The notes beneath the pieces are model-generated. The model ran no database searches. It worked only from the letters and a program-made list of their open reading frames with translations, and was not told the origin of the DNA. Positions 11,030 through 22,329 of a DNA stretch of 64,000 nucleotides are shown here, piece by piece. The stretch is taken from contig JAOBSW010000721.1 of assembly GCA_026214975.1 (NCBI GenBank), positions 26,092 to 90,091 on the forward strand, in the 5' to 3' direction. The number at the start of each line of letters is the position of its first letter. Positions within the stretch are counted from its first letter, which is position 1. Source of the DNA: Gentiana macrophylla (taxonomy: Eukaryota > Streptophyta > Magnoliopsida > Gentianales > Gentianaceae). The translations under genes were made by a program, and so were the position numbers.

Positions 11030-11222
11030 AATTTTTTTTCCCATTTACCAACATATTGAAATCTGTAAAAGGGGTGTAAGAATGTTTAAAAATTATTATA
11101 AAGGGTGTCGTTCCCTTTATAACAATTTTCAAACTTCCTTGTGCCCTTTTTATAAATTGTGAAATATTTTCACCTTTTTTAATAAATAGTAAACTTTTCA
11201 TGCCCTATATACAAATTTTCCC
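11030..11222. repeat. Foldback copy of the MULE terminal repeat
   Basis: Two inverted arms meet at a tight centre (ATAAAGGGTGTCGTTCCCTTTAT, about 11098-11120), so the whole segment can fold as one hairpin. The right arm matches the inverse of the left end of the island (859-953) and ends at 11222. The left arm is weaker. This is either a MITE of the same family or the paired end of the large element. Confidence 0.6.
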
Positions 11223-11407
11223 AAAGTTTAACTCCAACTTTGCAAAAGTTGTCACCACATGCTTCAAAAAGTTCGACTCCGGCCCTAAACAAAGTCGTAA
11301 AAACCAGCCCGGTATAATGCATTCGGCGAAAACATTGTTGGAAGCTATAGGTGACTGGATGAGTGGTAAAATTTTGAGTATTAATTTAATTGGAATCTAT
11401 ACTATAA

Positions 11408-11436
11408 CTAGTGAAAGTGCACCGTGCAAGGCACGG
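11408..11436 (-). mobile_element. Helitron 3' terminus on the minus strand (5' end not found)
   Basis: Read on the minus strand: hairpin CCGTGCCTTGCACGG (11436-11422), a 10-nt gap, then CTAG ending at 11408 and followed by T. The Helitron body must extend to the right; no convincing 5' TC end was located, so its size is unknown. It could include the unidentified gene fragment at 12.6-16.3 kb. Confidence 0.6.
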
Positions 11437-12572
11437 CGGACCCAACATAAACCGTAACAACGATAAAACTAAAAAATAGATATCGAATGGGAAAAGTGGT
11501 GCGTGTAAGCAAAAAGCCTAACCAATCCAAGGCAGTTTCCAGGAGTCCGGATCCTCGGCTTTTGAACAAACCAAAGGTTAATCAAAAAGGAAGAACTCTG
11601 ACTATAAAAATCAACTGAGGCTCGAGAGGTTATAAAGGTAGTATTAAAGAAAGTGACACGGACATGCAATACGCAAACGGTATTGAATTGAATTGATTTG
11701 AGCGGTATTGAATTGATTTGATTTTCTGTCAGAAAACATATTCTGTTAATAGCGTGAGATCCAGTCAATGTAAAAGGATTCAAGATTGACACTGAAGCTG
11801 AAACATCAACCAGGAAGATTTTTGGCAAATCGAGGACCATGAAGCATGAAAGACTCGGTTGATACAGTATGCAAATGATAAGATCCATTTGGCAGTAAAC
11901 TGAACCTAAAATGCACATCACAAACACCAATGGAAGCGCAGATCTGCCGGACTCAGCCAAACGCAACAAAAAAAAAAATCAAAAGGTGTAAATAAGCTGG
12001 AGGGAGAAGAGAAAATACAGAATAGAAGAAGGCATTATGTTACAACAAATTCTAGCAGAGAGAGATGCAATAACATCGCTGGCAAGAACTATTAAGATGT
12101 TACCCAAAAAGCCATCGCTGATTTCAGCCAACTGTGAAACAGACAATTGCAAACCGAATAATGAATTGCAATGATCACAAACGCCAGAGGAAGACACTAC
12201 ACGTAATCAAAAGACAATAATTTTATGAAGTAGAAAGCAGTTCCATGTCATGGAAAACTTAGATACAAGCTAAGTTTTTAATTCTTAGGTACACACCCAT
12301 CGAAAGGATGATTAGACTACATACATAAAGTGAACTTTGAACATAACAAGCAAACGTAGAAGAGAGGAGTGCATCACCTCAAATTCCCAGCAGATATGTA
12401 TTTTTCAGGCACTAGACACTAAGAGAAGCATATAATGCCTCTAATACACAAATGTGGTACCAAAATACTTCATAATTAGATGAATAGATTTTAACAACAA
12501 AATATATTTTTCTAGTACAAAAGGCACGAATGATTGGATCGGGTTCTGTCTCTAGTCTGAAACTCCCAAGGC
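11437..12572. other. No gene recognised
   Basis: Several open frames occur on the minus strand (11469-11969, 11979-12197), but their translations show no domain, no start context and a composition expected of noncoding DNA. It may be the 3' flank or untranslated region of the minus-strand gene to the right, or Helitron body. Confidence 0.35.
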
Positions 12573-15500
12573 TCAGTTCAACTTCTCCTTTGTCTTCATC
12601 TTCATAACTGGACTTCCGAAAGCATCAGACGACTCAACTGGTGAACCCTTTACTCGGTTGCTTTTTCCCACCTTCACAACAACACCAGTGCTGACATGTA
12701 AGCCTATCACATTAGGAAAACCATGAGGTATCAGATCCATTTCTTCAGTAAGAGATGGGTAAGATGGTGGATCAATGGTCACAACTGGAGTTAGTACGTG
12801 GGCATGTCTGCTGGAATTGAAGACATTTCTTCGCAGACGAGGCCTTATCAAGACCACCAACACCTTCATATGAAGTTGTGTTGGTCCTTTGAAAAGGATT
12901 TGGTTAAGTTTAGAGGGGGGGGGGGGGGTGAATAAACTTAACACTTGAAACTTTTGGAGTTAACAAACTCGGCAACCAAGAAACCTAACGATACTTGATG
13001 GTCTCTTGACACTCGAGAGTCTCATTTATTGTTGAGTTTCTTGAATTTGTGCTGTGGAATATATCAAAAATTAAGCCTTATTACTTGTTGTTAAATATGA
13101 TACCAAGTATTAGATACTCGAAGTGTATGTGTGTGATTCGGTTGCTAGATTGATTAGATTGGAGTGTTAGATAAACTAAGTGCGAGAATATAAATGCGAG
13201 AAAGTAAGTAGGCAGATTTTATAGTGGTTCCAGGTGGTGTAATCTGTCGATCCACTCTTCTCTGTGATGTTGGAGGTAATTCACAAGAGATTCTTGATGT
13301 AATTTGTTACAAAAATCCCTAAGTTGCTTGTCCTTCACCAATAACTATGGCTTCACAAGCTGAACACTTGGAGCAGGTAGAATTGTTTGCTCCAAAGTCT
13401 TCCACTAGTCCTTGAAGGGTAGGATTGCCTCTTCACTGACTCCACCTCAACCAACAGTCTTTCACACCCAAAGATGCTTCACTTGTCTTGATAGATTTCT
13501 TGTAAAAGAAAGTTTGAATCAAGTAAGTGATTGACTTTGGCGACTTGATCGAGGATGAAATGATGACTTGAGATCTTCAAGTGTGTAAACTTGATGTAGC
13601 TTGAATGCAGATTACACTTGAAGAAGTTTTCGGGATCAATAGCTTTATGCTCGGTAGAGGTCGATGTAGGTGTTTTTCTTGATCAGAAATCGAAGCTCAG
13701 GATTATCTGTATTTTTCTCTTAATGTTCATCAGTTGTCATCTGAATTAGGAGTCCTCTATTTATAGGTAGGAATCCTTGTGACTTATGTTTGAAATTCAA
13801 ACATAGCCGTTTTGGATTTGTCTCCATCTTGACTTGCTTTTTCTCGATTGTTCTGGGGTGACCTTTGTCAGATTCCTTTTGACGATCTACATTACGTCGC
13901 CCACTTTTGACTTGTATCCATTGGATAAAGGTCTGAATCATCCCAACGTCCTTTTAATCTTAACCATTGATTTGTTTGATAAAATCAGAGGTTGTTAGCT
14001 GTCCCTTTCTTTGTAATATTCCAATGTAACCTTTGAATAATCGAAATATGTGTCCAGCAGGTTCCAGAGAACATAAGCCTGCTGATATACACATCAGTAA
14101 GCTGATCCATATTTTGCAGTGTTTAAAAACACTTCAGCTAACTGTCTTTTATCTAACTTTTATTTATGAAGTTAGATTACACATTTTTGCATATAACTAA
14201 GTTCCAAACACCACATAACTTGTGGAACTTAGACCTTGTACACAAGGTATATGTAATCAGTTTAGGTCATCATAGACTTCCCTAAATTCTGATTCCATAT
14301 CCTTGACTTTAATTACTAAGTTTGATCCCTTAGCCTTCAATAACTGAGTTTGAGCCCTCGGCGCCAGTCTTCAAAGAGGTTCTGACTAGTCTCTCGACTC
14401 AGCTACCCTACTGATCTAGACTAGTCTGTTGATGTAAGTCAGCTGACCTTTTACAATGCTTGTTTGATCAAACCTATACAAGATCAAACTCTAATAAACC
14501 TATACATTTGATCTAGACATCTTTTTGCCTTTGCTCTATAACAGCTAGTCTGACACTCATCACTAAAACTCAAAAATAAGTCCAACAAGTTGCTATCTCA
14601 TCCAGAACCTTTTTGGTGGTTGGGCTGAACAGCTGTTTGATAACCTTAACACATTGCGCAGGCTGAACAACTCCACCACACTCAGCCTGTGAACTTGTTG
14701 TCTCCTCATGCGGCGCAACTACGTGAAGACCATTGCTTTCTTGTATGTAGACTTTCACGATTGGGTAGTCGCGGACATTATTCCCCATATACTTCCTATC
14801 GATGTACTTAAAGAAGCAAACAACATTTTTCCCATTTATAGCTTTCGCAACATCAGCCTCAAATGGTATTCCTTGTACCATTAAAAAACAGATTATATCA
14901 TTACTATTGAATACATAACACTTGAAGGTAATCATGAAGTCAAACCACAATGGCAAGACCCAAAACTCTTTCAAACAACTATCACACAAAAAAGTATGAA
15001 ACAAGGAAAATGTCAGAAAAGTACCTGAAGCCCAGCCATATGGAATTCCAGTCGAACTGAGATAACGCTGGAGAATAAGCAAGAAAGAATTGCAAGTTAG
15101 AACACAAAACACATGGTTAGCAGAGCAAGATTCACAACACATGCATAGTTTAGGTAAGAAAGAAAGCTGTGTCAGTTGGCACCAAGCACTGCAACATTAT
15201 TGTGAAAGAATAGAATTTTGTGCAATGGCAGAAAAAAAACCCAAAAAACAACCAGTAAAACTCGTGAACATCAAATCTATAGATAACTGTTCATGTGACT
15301 GTTTGAGCAGTTTCAGCTTTCAGAAGTAAGTACTACAACACAAGAATACTCTTTCATCAAACCACACAAAAGAAGCCATGCAAAACAGATTTTAAAAACC
15401 CAAAACCCACAAAAAAGTTATGTTATTGTATATGGCACATAGCCCCAAAGCTGAAAGCCCGAAAACGGATAGCGAAGGTATGAGTATAGAAAAAGTAATC

Positions 15501-16305
15501 CATCACATACATGATGCAGCATAGGTACATCTCATCAACAACACATTGCCAATCTCGTAAGTCATATGTGCTAAGATGCAAGCAAGGGAAGCTTCCATAC
15601 GTACACAAGTATGGAAGATGGGAGGCAGAAGCATATATATATGCATGGTTATGAGGATTGAACCGTGTGAGAAATATGCACCAAATGGAAATAACATTTA
15701 ATACAACCAAGAACATTTAATGCATTAAAACACTTGCCCCCATTCAACTGTCTAACGCAGAAGAATTAAATACATAAGCAACCACCACACCTAGATCAAA
15801 ATGAGCAGCAAGGCTATATTTTTTACAAAGTGAAATGATAAGAAACCAGGGAATCATTCTACAGAGCAAACATGAAGTTCATTTAATGATATGTAATTAT
15901 GCAATGGGGAACAAAGACTCGACCGAATTAAAGTCCCAGAAGTAAAAAAAAAAGAACAGTAAAAGTTTTTTTTAAAAAAGGAAGAAACCTGCAGATGATG
16001 AAGAGAATAGCAGATTTGTGATACAGTGAGATGGAGTACAGATACAGTTAAAGGAATAAAGAGGAAATAAGTAGCATGTATTAATTAGCCTGTAGATAAA
16101 GTGTATACCTGTTTTACAAGCTTGGAAATCCGATAATAGAGGCCTGAACATGCAATATCCAGCAGATAGTTAGCTGAAACAGTACAGCATTGCTTTCAGC
16201 CGTCATCAATCAAAGTTCATGCACAAGAATTTCAAAAGAAATACATTTAACTTGCAATAGCATGAAGTACCTGTTGCTTCCATCAAACCGGCGGGTAAAA
16301 GGAGT
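12573..16305 (-). pseudogene. Unidentified multi-exon gene, interrupted by a solo LTR
   Basis: Four or five exon-like pieces line up on the minus strand with good splice sites: about 16305-16262 (LRKWIDEAVYSFYPP, followed by an in-frame stop), about 16173-16109 (NYLLDIACSGLYYRISKLVK, donor GTATAC), 15071-15026 (RYLSSTGIPYGWAS, donor GTAC) and 14871-14593. The last is joined in frame across the intron (WASGIPFEADVAKAING) and continues through FFKYIDRKYMGNN and DYPIVKVYIQE to VLDEIAT. The solo LTR interrupts this exon, and reading resumes at 12873. Past the LTR the original frame soon stops, while another frame stays open to 12573. The codon content looks genuinely coding, but I do not recognise the family. 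The stop in the first exon and the LTR make it a pseudogene. Confidence 0.5.
12879..14587. mobile_element. Solo LTR (1.7 kb) with 5-bp target duplication
   Basis: It begins TGTTGGTCC and ends GGACTTA-type inverted sequence with CCAACA (short terminal inverted repeat TGTTGG/CCAACA). It is flanked by AGTTG on both sides (12874-12878 and 14588-14592). No primer-binding site, coding region or second LTR accompanies it, so it is the product of LTR-LTR recombination. The run of 14 G near 12917 followed by TGAATAAAC recalls the ends of some SIRE-type Ty1/copia LTRs, but that assignment is tentative. It disrupts an exon of the minus-strand gene. Confidence 0.8.
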
Positions 16306-16339
16306 ACACAGCCTCATCAATCCATTTCCTCAACCCATA

Positions 16340-16657
16340 GGCAAAATTAGGATTTTAGTCCTCTAACTTGGCCTATTTTGGATTTTAGTCCTGCTTCTGC
16401 TCCGGTGAGGAAAATTGCCCTCTAAGTTGGCTTTTTTTTTGGATTTTAGTCCTATCCGCCGGAAATAGCTAATTGGGCACCAGAATTTTTAAAAATAGTC
16501 CTCTAACTAGGCTGCCACGTAAGCGTTTTTTAAAGATTCCGGTGCCCAATCGCCTATTTCCGGCGGATAGGACTAAAATCCAAAAACCAACTTATGACTA
16601 TTTTCTCTCACTGGAGCAGAGCAGACTAAATTAGAGGACTAAAATCCTAATTTTGCC
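16340..16657. mobile_element. Foldback MITE (318 bp) with arms of about 150 bp
   Basis: The left arm starts GGCAAAATTAGGATTTTAG and the right arm is its inverse, ending at 16657. Arms pair over about 150 bp, including the internal block TCCTATCCGCCGGAAATAG, with only a short unpaired centre near 16500-16530. The phrase GGATTTTAGTCCT recurs three times in the left arm. No clean target duplication is visible. Long arms and no coding capacity suggest a Mutator-like MITE. It lies just upstream of the first visible exon of the unidentified gene. Confidence 0.8.
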
Positions 16658-17084
16658 CCATATTAGCCTGAAATCCTATCCAAAATCCATCCCCCAAAAT
16701 TTGAACCCGTCCGATTTCCTAATTCCTAGGGATCAAAAAATTTGCTGTAATCTCTTTCTCCATATATATAATTTCCCATTTATCTCGTCATGGGCAAGCT
16801 GAATCCAGGCAGATTGATTTGAGAGAGTTGCCAACCGGAGAGGACGACAACTATTTTCATTTGAGAAATAAAAGAAGAAAAAAAACAAGAAGAACAAGAA
16901 GGTGAAAAAGAAAATATTAGAAAGCCTAAATTAAATAAAAAAATTATATTGCATACCTGCATAACCTGAAAACGAGCCAAGAACAAAGCAACAGGAGAAG
17001 ACATAAAAAAAATAAAAAAAGAAAAAAGAAAAACCACGTGTCAAACAGTCTGAAGAATAAAAAAAATGATTTGGTATTGTAACG
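16658..17084. other. No gene recognised
   Basis: A/T-rich DNA with poly-A runs; a minus-strand open frame at 16780-17037 is hydrophobic but low complexity and not convincing. A G-box core (CACGTG) sits at 17035-17040, at the start of the repeat array to the right. Confidence 0.3.
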
Positions 17085-17165
17085 TCAATTTTAGTGATGG
17101 TTTCTATATAACACTATCAAAACCAAATTGCAGTTTCTTGAATGAAAAAAGGGGAAAAGAGAAAG

Positions 17166-17200
17166 TGCCACGTGTCAGCCAGGAGGCCTGCCACGTGGCA
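17166..17200. promoter_or_regulatory. G-box/ABRE pair
   Basis: TGCCACGTGTCAGC (17166-17179) and the perfect palindrome TGCCACGTGGCA (17189-17200), with starts 23 bp apart. CACGTG is the binding core for plant bZIP (ABF/GBF) and bHLH (PIF) factors. The pair recurs at 18571-18605, and a single site occurs at 18127. Confidence 0.55.
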
Positions 17201-17588
17201 AAATGTGGGGATAGTCTTGGTTCTGCACGTTTAATGGTCGTGCCGAAATCGAATCGAAAATTTGCGTTAGATTGAAATTTTGGTTGTTAAAACTAATTGT
17301 ACACGTTTTTGTTAGGTCATTTTATTCAATTTGGTTAATGCTTCGTTTGTTTTTTTCCGGTTTGACTTTTGTTTCGCTTACAGATAAACTGTAGAGTGTT
17401 AATTGCAATCGAACAAAAAATTTCGGTTTCTATCTAACGCTAACCGAGATTCTGTTTTTTTACCGAAGAGAAAAAAAGCGAAAAAAAAGTACACGATTTT
17501 ATTATATTGTTGCGCCGAAATCGAATGGAAAATTTTCGGTTGATTGAAACTTTAAACTTACCCACAAGTGCATTGCGCCAAAGCAGAA

Positions 17589-17947
17589 GGTGCATTTGGA
17601 TTGAAGGAAACGTGTAGAAAAGAAAAGAGAGGATAGTAATAGAAAAGAAAGGAGAGGAGAATAAAAGATTGTGAAGTATGTTTAGGGTGTTTGGATTGAA
17701 CTTTACGGAAATAAAAGGAGAAGGAGATACCGTAAGGTATATTTTACTAAAATATAATGGTTTCCTTCCGTTTCCAACCTATTTTGAGGGGAAAGCAGGC
17801 TGCTAAAATTCTATTGGGTCTTCTCCTTTGGTTTCCCCTCCTCTCCCTCCATTTCCTTCACCTTAAATCTTACCAAACACTCCAAATTGAATCCCTCTAA
17901 ATCCTCTCTTTTCCTTTCCTCCATTTTCTCTCAATCCAAACAGGGCC
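17589..17947. mobile_element. MITE (about 359 bp) inside the repeat array
   Basis: It starts GGTGCATTTGGATTGAAGG and ends with the inverse of GGCCCTGTTTGGATTGAG. The arms are purine-rich on the left and pyrimidine-rich on the right. Terminal TTTGGATTGA blocks of this kind are common in plant hAT or Harbinger MITEs; without a clear target duplication I cannot decide. A second internal start (GTGTTTGGATTGAAC at 17690) may be a nested copy. Confidence 0.55.
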
Positions 17948-18570
17948 TAAAACCGTACTGTTTGTTGGAGGTAATAAAATTGAACCGTATTGAAATTCAC
18001 ACTTTGGTTCGGTTTATGTAACGGAGAATAAAAAAAGAAATTCAGTTTCTATATAACGCTAACCGAAACAGAAATTCCGATTTTTATCGAATGGATAAAA
18101 AAAGAAGAAAAAAAGGGAAAAAAAAATGCCACGTGTCAGCTCAGAGGACGGTTATTAAAACTAATTGTACACGTTTTTCTTAGGTTATTTTTTTATTCAA
18201 TTTGGTTAATGCTTCGTTTGTTTTTTCCGGTTTGACTTTCGTTTCGCTTACAGATGACTGTAGAGTGTTAATTGCAATCGAACAAAAAAATTCGGTTTCT
18301 ATCTAACACTAACCGAAATTCCGGCTTTTTACCGAAGGGAAAAAAGAAGTGAATAAAAAGTACACGGTTTTATTAAATTGTTGTGCCGAAATCGAATGGT
18401 TAAATTTTCGGTTTATTGCAGAGGTAATAAAATTGAACCGTACCGAGAAATATACACTTTGGTTCGATTTATGTAACAGAGAATCAAAAAAAATCGGTTT
18501 CTATATAACGCTAACCGAAACAGAAATTCCGATTTTTACCAAATGATGAAAAAAAAGGGAAAAGAGAAAG

Positions 18571-18605
18571 TGCCACGTGTCAGCCAGGAGGCCTGCCACG
18601 TGGCA
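18571..18605. promoter_or_regulatory. G-box/ABRE pair, second copy
   Basis: Same arrangement as 17166-17200: TGCCACGTGTCAGC then TGCCACGTGGCA, start-to-start 23 bp. Confidence 0.55.
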
Positions 18606-18628
18606 ACATGTGGGAAAAGCCTCTTAAA

Positions 18629-20636
18629 TCTTATAGATATAAGATAATATATAAAGAAAAGCACATTTAACCCGATTACCCGGAAAAGATCCGATTACCC
18701 GATCCTTACCCGAAGTAGTACAACCTGATTGACTACACGCAGACTCTCTTCTGCTGAGATAGCGGGATCACTCCAACAAACTGGATCCATAATCGTTTAT
18801 TCAAACTTCTTATCTTCTTATCAATTATCCTAACCACTCATCATCTCAATCTGTAACAAAGGTTGCCTTTCATCTCAATCCCTCATTCCATTAATTTTAA
18901 CTCTCACCCAGATTGTACATATCCTCTGACGATGCTGGATTTCGTCTATGAATAAATCCGGGCCGTTTAATCTCGAGGTAATTGAACGAGGGATGTTTTT
19001 TTGGTGATTTTTAGACTGAGCTTGAGAGTTATTTCTCTCAAGTTGCCTACGTATCCAATAGTTGAATTGGAATCAAGTCTTTCGTAGTTCCTTAGGGTTG
19101 TTTATATAGGGGACGTCTCATCTCTTTCCATGTCCTGCAAGGAATTGTATTATTATTATTATTAACATTATTTATTATTTCCCTTAAGGATTAACACGCA
19201 TAAATCCCTATAATTTAGGGATAATTATGGACATATCTAATGTCAAGATCACAATCATTATGACCTAGGATTCATTCCATGTTTATGTTCAGTTATCTCA
19301 CACATGGAATAACAGCCGGGTTGTACTGAACATCCTGCGCTCAGCCCCCAAGATCACTATGGCCGATCTGGGCATCTCCTCTTCACCAAGCCTCAACCGA
19401 CCTGCGGTGGCTGGAGGAGGAGTTCCTGCCAATCTCCTATATGGGGTAAGGGACCTGCCTTTAGCTATGTCTGTGGGGCTCCTGGCCCTTAATGCCTTAC
19501 TTTTAGAAGCTAGTCATTTATTGTACGATTTAAGAGGATGACACGTGACGTAGTTCGGGTAGGGCATCATCATCCTCCCTGCTCCTATTTTCATTGCTCA
19601 ATCATCTTCCGTCATTCCTTCGCCTTTCCCGCCAAGAAAGCTGGTTTTTTTTTTTTTTTTTCTGTTGACGATATTTCATCGGATTTCCAGATATGGCATA
19701 TGGGTCGATAAAATTATGTATTTAGCTTGGGTTTTTTCCTTTTCATATATACTTTTCGATTGTATATTTAGTCTTTTATGTTTCATATTTCATTCTTAGT
19801 GATTTTCGAGCCAATCGGTCAGTTTTTTTTTTAATTATGAATTATTGTTGCCGTGATTGCAGGAAGATCGAGATTGAGAGTGGGCTTTCCCCGATATCTG
19901 CTTCAGTATGCTTCTAAACCAAACGAAAAGAGTCACGGGCGATAGCTATCAGGAATTCAGCGACAACAATAACACATTCACTGCATCCCGGAGAGTAAGA
20001 GTTTTTGAGCAATCGTCTGCTGCAATTGTAGAAATCATGCAATTGTGAGTAATTTTCAATGAATCTGTATGTTTGTTTTGTTTTTGTTTTTGTTTCAGAT
20101 GTAATGAATGGATTGATTTTGTAGTAAACGGCATGGAATTGGTCCACAACAGGTTTGTGTGCAGTACATATCTTTTTTTTCCTAAATGAATTATGCACAT
20201 ATTTTTGTCCTGTATTGAGAATTTGATGTCAATGTTGGTGAAATAGAAAATGAACAATGTGATTTGCATAGAGAAAGTGAGTCCTTTAGTGAAGAAACAA
20301 CATGTTGCAATTAAAATGGCCAGAAGCACCAAAAGTGTGTCGGTTGTATTTGTGATGCAGGGACTGACGTGAGCAGATACGGATGGGGAAGCCGTACATG
20401 GAACAATGACATAAAGGCAACAATGACATAATTTCTGGGTAAATTTGTTTTCTTTTTCTTTTTTCTAGTATAATTTTAATTGTTTTTTAAATTTTGTGGA
20501 GTAGGTTTCAAAGTGCAATCTGAGTTTTGGTGCTGATGAATGAATAAGTGTTTGAGATTGTGGTGGAGGAGGTGAAGGTGTTGTATGTTGGGACTAGGAA
20601 AGTAGACAATCGTGCTCCGCACGAGCATTGCCCCGG
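18629..20636 (+). mobile_element. Probable Helitron 2 (about 2.0 kb)
   Basis: The 5' side starts A|TCTTATAGATATAAG and continues with ATTTAACCCGATTACCC, resembling the start of Helitron 1. The proposed 3' end is a perfect hairpin (TCGTGCTCCGCACGA, 20610-20624) followed by GCATTGCCCCGG and T. That terminus is CCGG instead of the usual CTAG/CTRR, which lowers confidence. Interior open frames (19359-19541, 19914-20332) match nothing I know. A similar end (GTGCCCCGGTTT) occurs at about 21016. Confidence 0.45.
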
Positions 20637-22329
20637 TTTGTATTTAATTAACTCTAGGCAATATTTGTATAAATTGTAGATATAAGATTTGTTAAGTGTA
20701 GCTACAAACAGTAAACGTTTTCTAATTAACAAGCAATTGGAATGTGTAAAGGCGAAAGGAAAAAAGCTGGAACAATACATTATAAACTGATAAGAACAGG
20801 CCTATAAAACTATATCACATTTCATACATATTTATATCCTTTTTTAGGGTAATACATATTTATATCCTACAACCTGCTACTTTTAGCTGATTAATTTCAG
20901 ATGGTAGATCAATTTCTTGTGAAAACTTGGCAATCACATTTCATACATATTTGCCCATCTTTTCTTGTTGTGGAACGTCTTCGGTGGAAGAAAAGCATTC
21001 GTGTTTTGCACTATTGGTGCCCCGGTTTATTTTTATAATCACCGAAATGCGAAAATCAAAAGTGAATCAGCAAATGTAATAATCATAAAGGACTGAAATA
21101 ATAAACCCGAGTAAACTATAAAAAGGTATACGATACGTGTCCGACAACCAACACGACATGATACGCTCTGATACATTACGATGGCATGTCCGGCATGTGT
21201 CGGTTGATGAAATGAATATCCGACACATCTTCGACACCTCCCAACATCGTATGGATACTTTTCGACACTACTGAACAATTTTTTTCAATTTCTACTTAAA
21301 TCTATTTTAACCGAAAAAATGAAGCTATCTTCGACATTATTTGCAACAACACGTGTTCTACCAAAAACACGACACGACACGCTCCGATACACCCCGACGC
21401 CATATCCAACAGGTGTCGGTTGATGAAATGAATATTAATTAAAATTTTAATTAAAATCTAACACACTGTCAACACTCCACGACACAAAATCGACACCTTT
21501 CGACACATTTCGACACTACTGAACCCTTTTTTTGTATTCTCAGATCTAGGCTAATTTTAACGGCCATGGTAAAATACACAATTCGATTTTCCATAGAAAT
21601 TAAATCAACAATACACTATAGCCAGTTTAACAATATTTGTGGCCGAAATAAATTTTTTTTTAGGATATTTAATATTTTATATAAACGATATGTCTTTTAC
21701 GAAAAAAATTCATTTCAAGAAATTTAATATTTCATGTAATCGTCAAACCCAATTTTTTTGGGCATTGTTAATGGCACCACACCCAATATACTCGGGCACC
21801 ACACCTGTGCAAAATTCAACTTTTTAGAGGGCGAAATGTGTTATTTCAACTCACCGGTTTCCATTTTTGAACAAATAGAAAAATATTAATTTTATTGTAG
21901 TGAACACTTGATTCTGTAATTGTTCATTAGCGATGCTACTATAAATATTAAATAATAGCGTATAACGATCTAGAATATTCAAATCATTATACCTCTTCTT
22001 TACGTAGTCTCTTATTAATTGTTTGCTTTCTAATCTTGCTTGCCTTCTTTATTGGTTTTGGATTTTCTTAAGAAATTGTAAAATTTCAACTTCTCTTTCA
22101 TGTTGAGTTGAATGTGAGTGCTTCCTGTGATATTCTTTTATTGTTTGAATAATTTATCAGTTTGTTTTATCATGGGATTTCATCTAAATTCCCATCTCTG
22201 ATCATTGCTCATATTTAATCCGTTTCAGGTTGCTAGCTATAATATTTTGTGCCTGAGTTTGGTTTGAAATTACTTATTAATAGAGTTACATGGTTGAATT
22301 GTGTTGGAAGTTATGGATTGCTGCTAATT
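20637..22329. other. Intergenic DNA with a diverged direct repeat, no gene
   Basis: Apart from the repeat at 21125-21540 I see only A/T-rich DNA and short spurious frames. Confidence 0.35.
21125..21540 (+). repeat. Diverged direct repeat rich in GACAC words
   Basis: Copy 1 (about 21125-21290) and copy 2 (about 21345-21535) share GTGTCGGTTGATGAAATGAA and the closing block TTTCGACACTACTGAAC. Copy 2 has an AT-rich insertion near 21435. CGACAC words are repeated many times in both. Confidence 0.6.

Larger units (their letters stand above)
859..11222. mobile_element. Nested Mutator-like island bounded by about 95-bp terminal inverted repeats
   Basis: The sequence starting at 859 (GGGAAAATTTGCATAAAGGG and onward) reappears in inverted orientation ending at 11222, and the match extends for roughly 95-105 bp with scattered substitutions. 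The outer flanks are AAAGTTTCA (850-858) and AAAGTTTAA (11223-11231), an 8-of-9 match as expected for a 9-bp Mutator-type target duplication. Inside lie a PMD-carrying MULE, a foldback copy of the same terminal repeat, and a Helitron. The bounds may reflect one large element, or separate foldback copies whose flanks match by chance; the third and fourth arms at 6796 and 11030 leave this open. Confidence 0.5.
17085..18616 (+). repeat. Tandem array of a G-box-bearing repeat (about 450-bp unit, 2.4 copies)
   Basis: The unit has two parts. U1 (17285-17550 and 18150-18418) begins AAAACTAATTGTACACG. U2 (17969-18149 and 18419-18600) begins AGGTAATAAAATTGAACCG and ends in GCCACGTGTCAGC. A partial U2 at 17085-17200 precedes the first full copy. 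Copies differ by roughly 10%. The first copy is interrupted by a MITE and flanking DNA (17551-17968), so the duplication probably predates that insertion. Confidence 0.75.

Noticed and set aside
11469..11969. A 166-residue minus-strand ORF
   Set aside because: No domain, no splice or start context, and composition typical of chance frames; not supported as a gene.
16780..17037. A hydrophobic minus-strand ORF as a membrane protein
   Set aside because: It is produced by poly-A and GAA runs on the plus strand; Phe/Ser-rich low complexity only.
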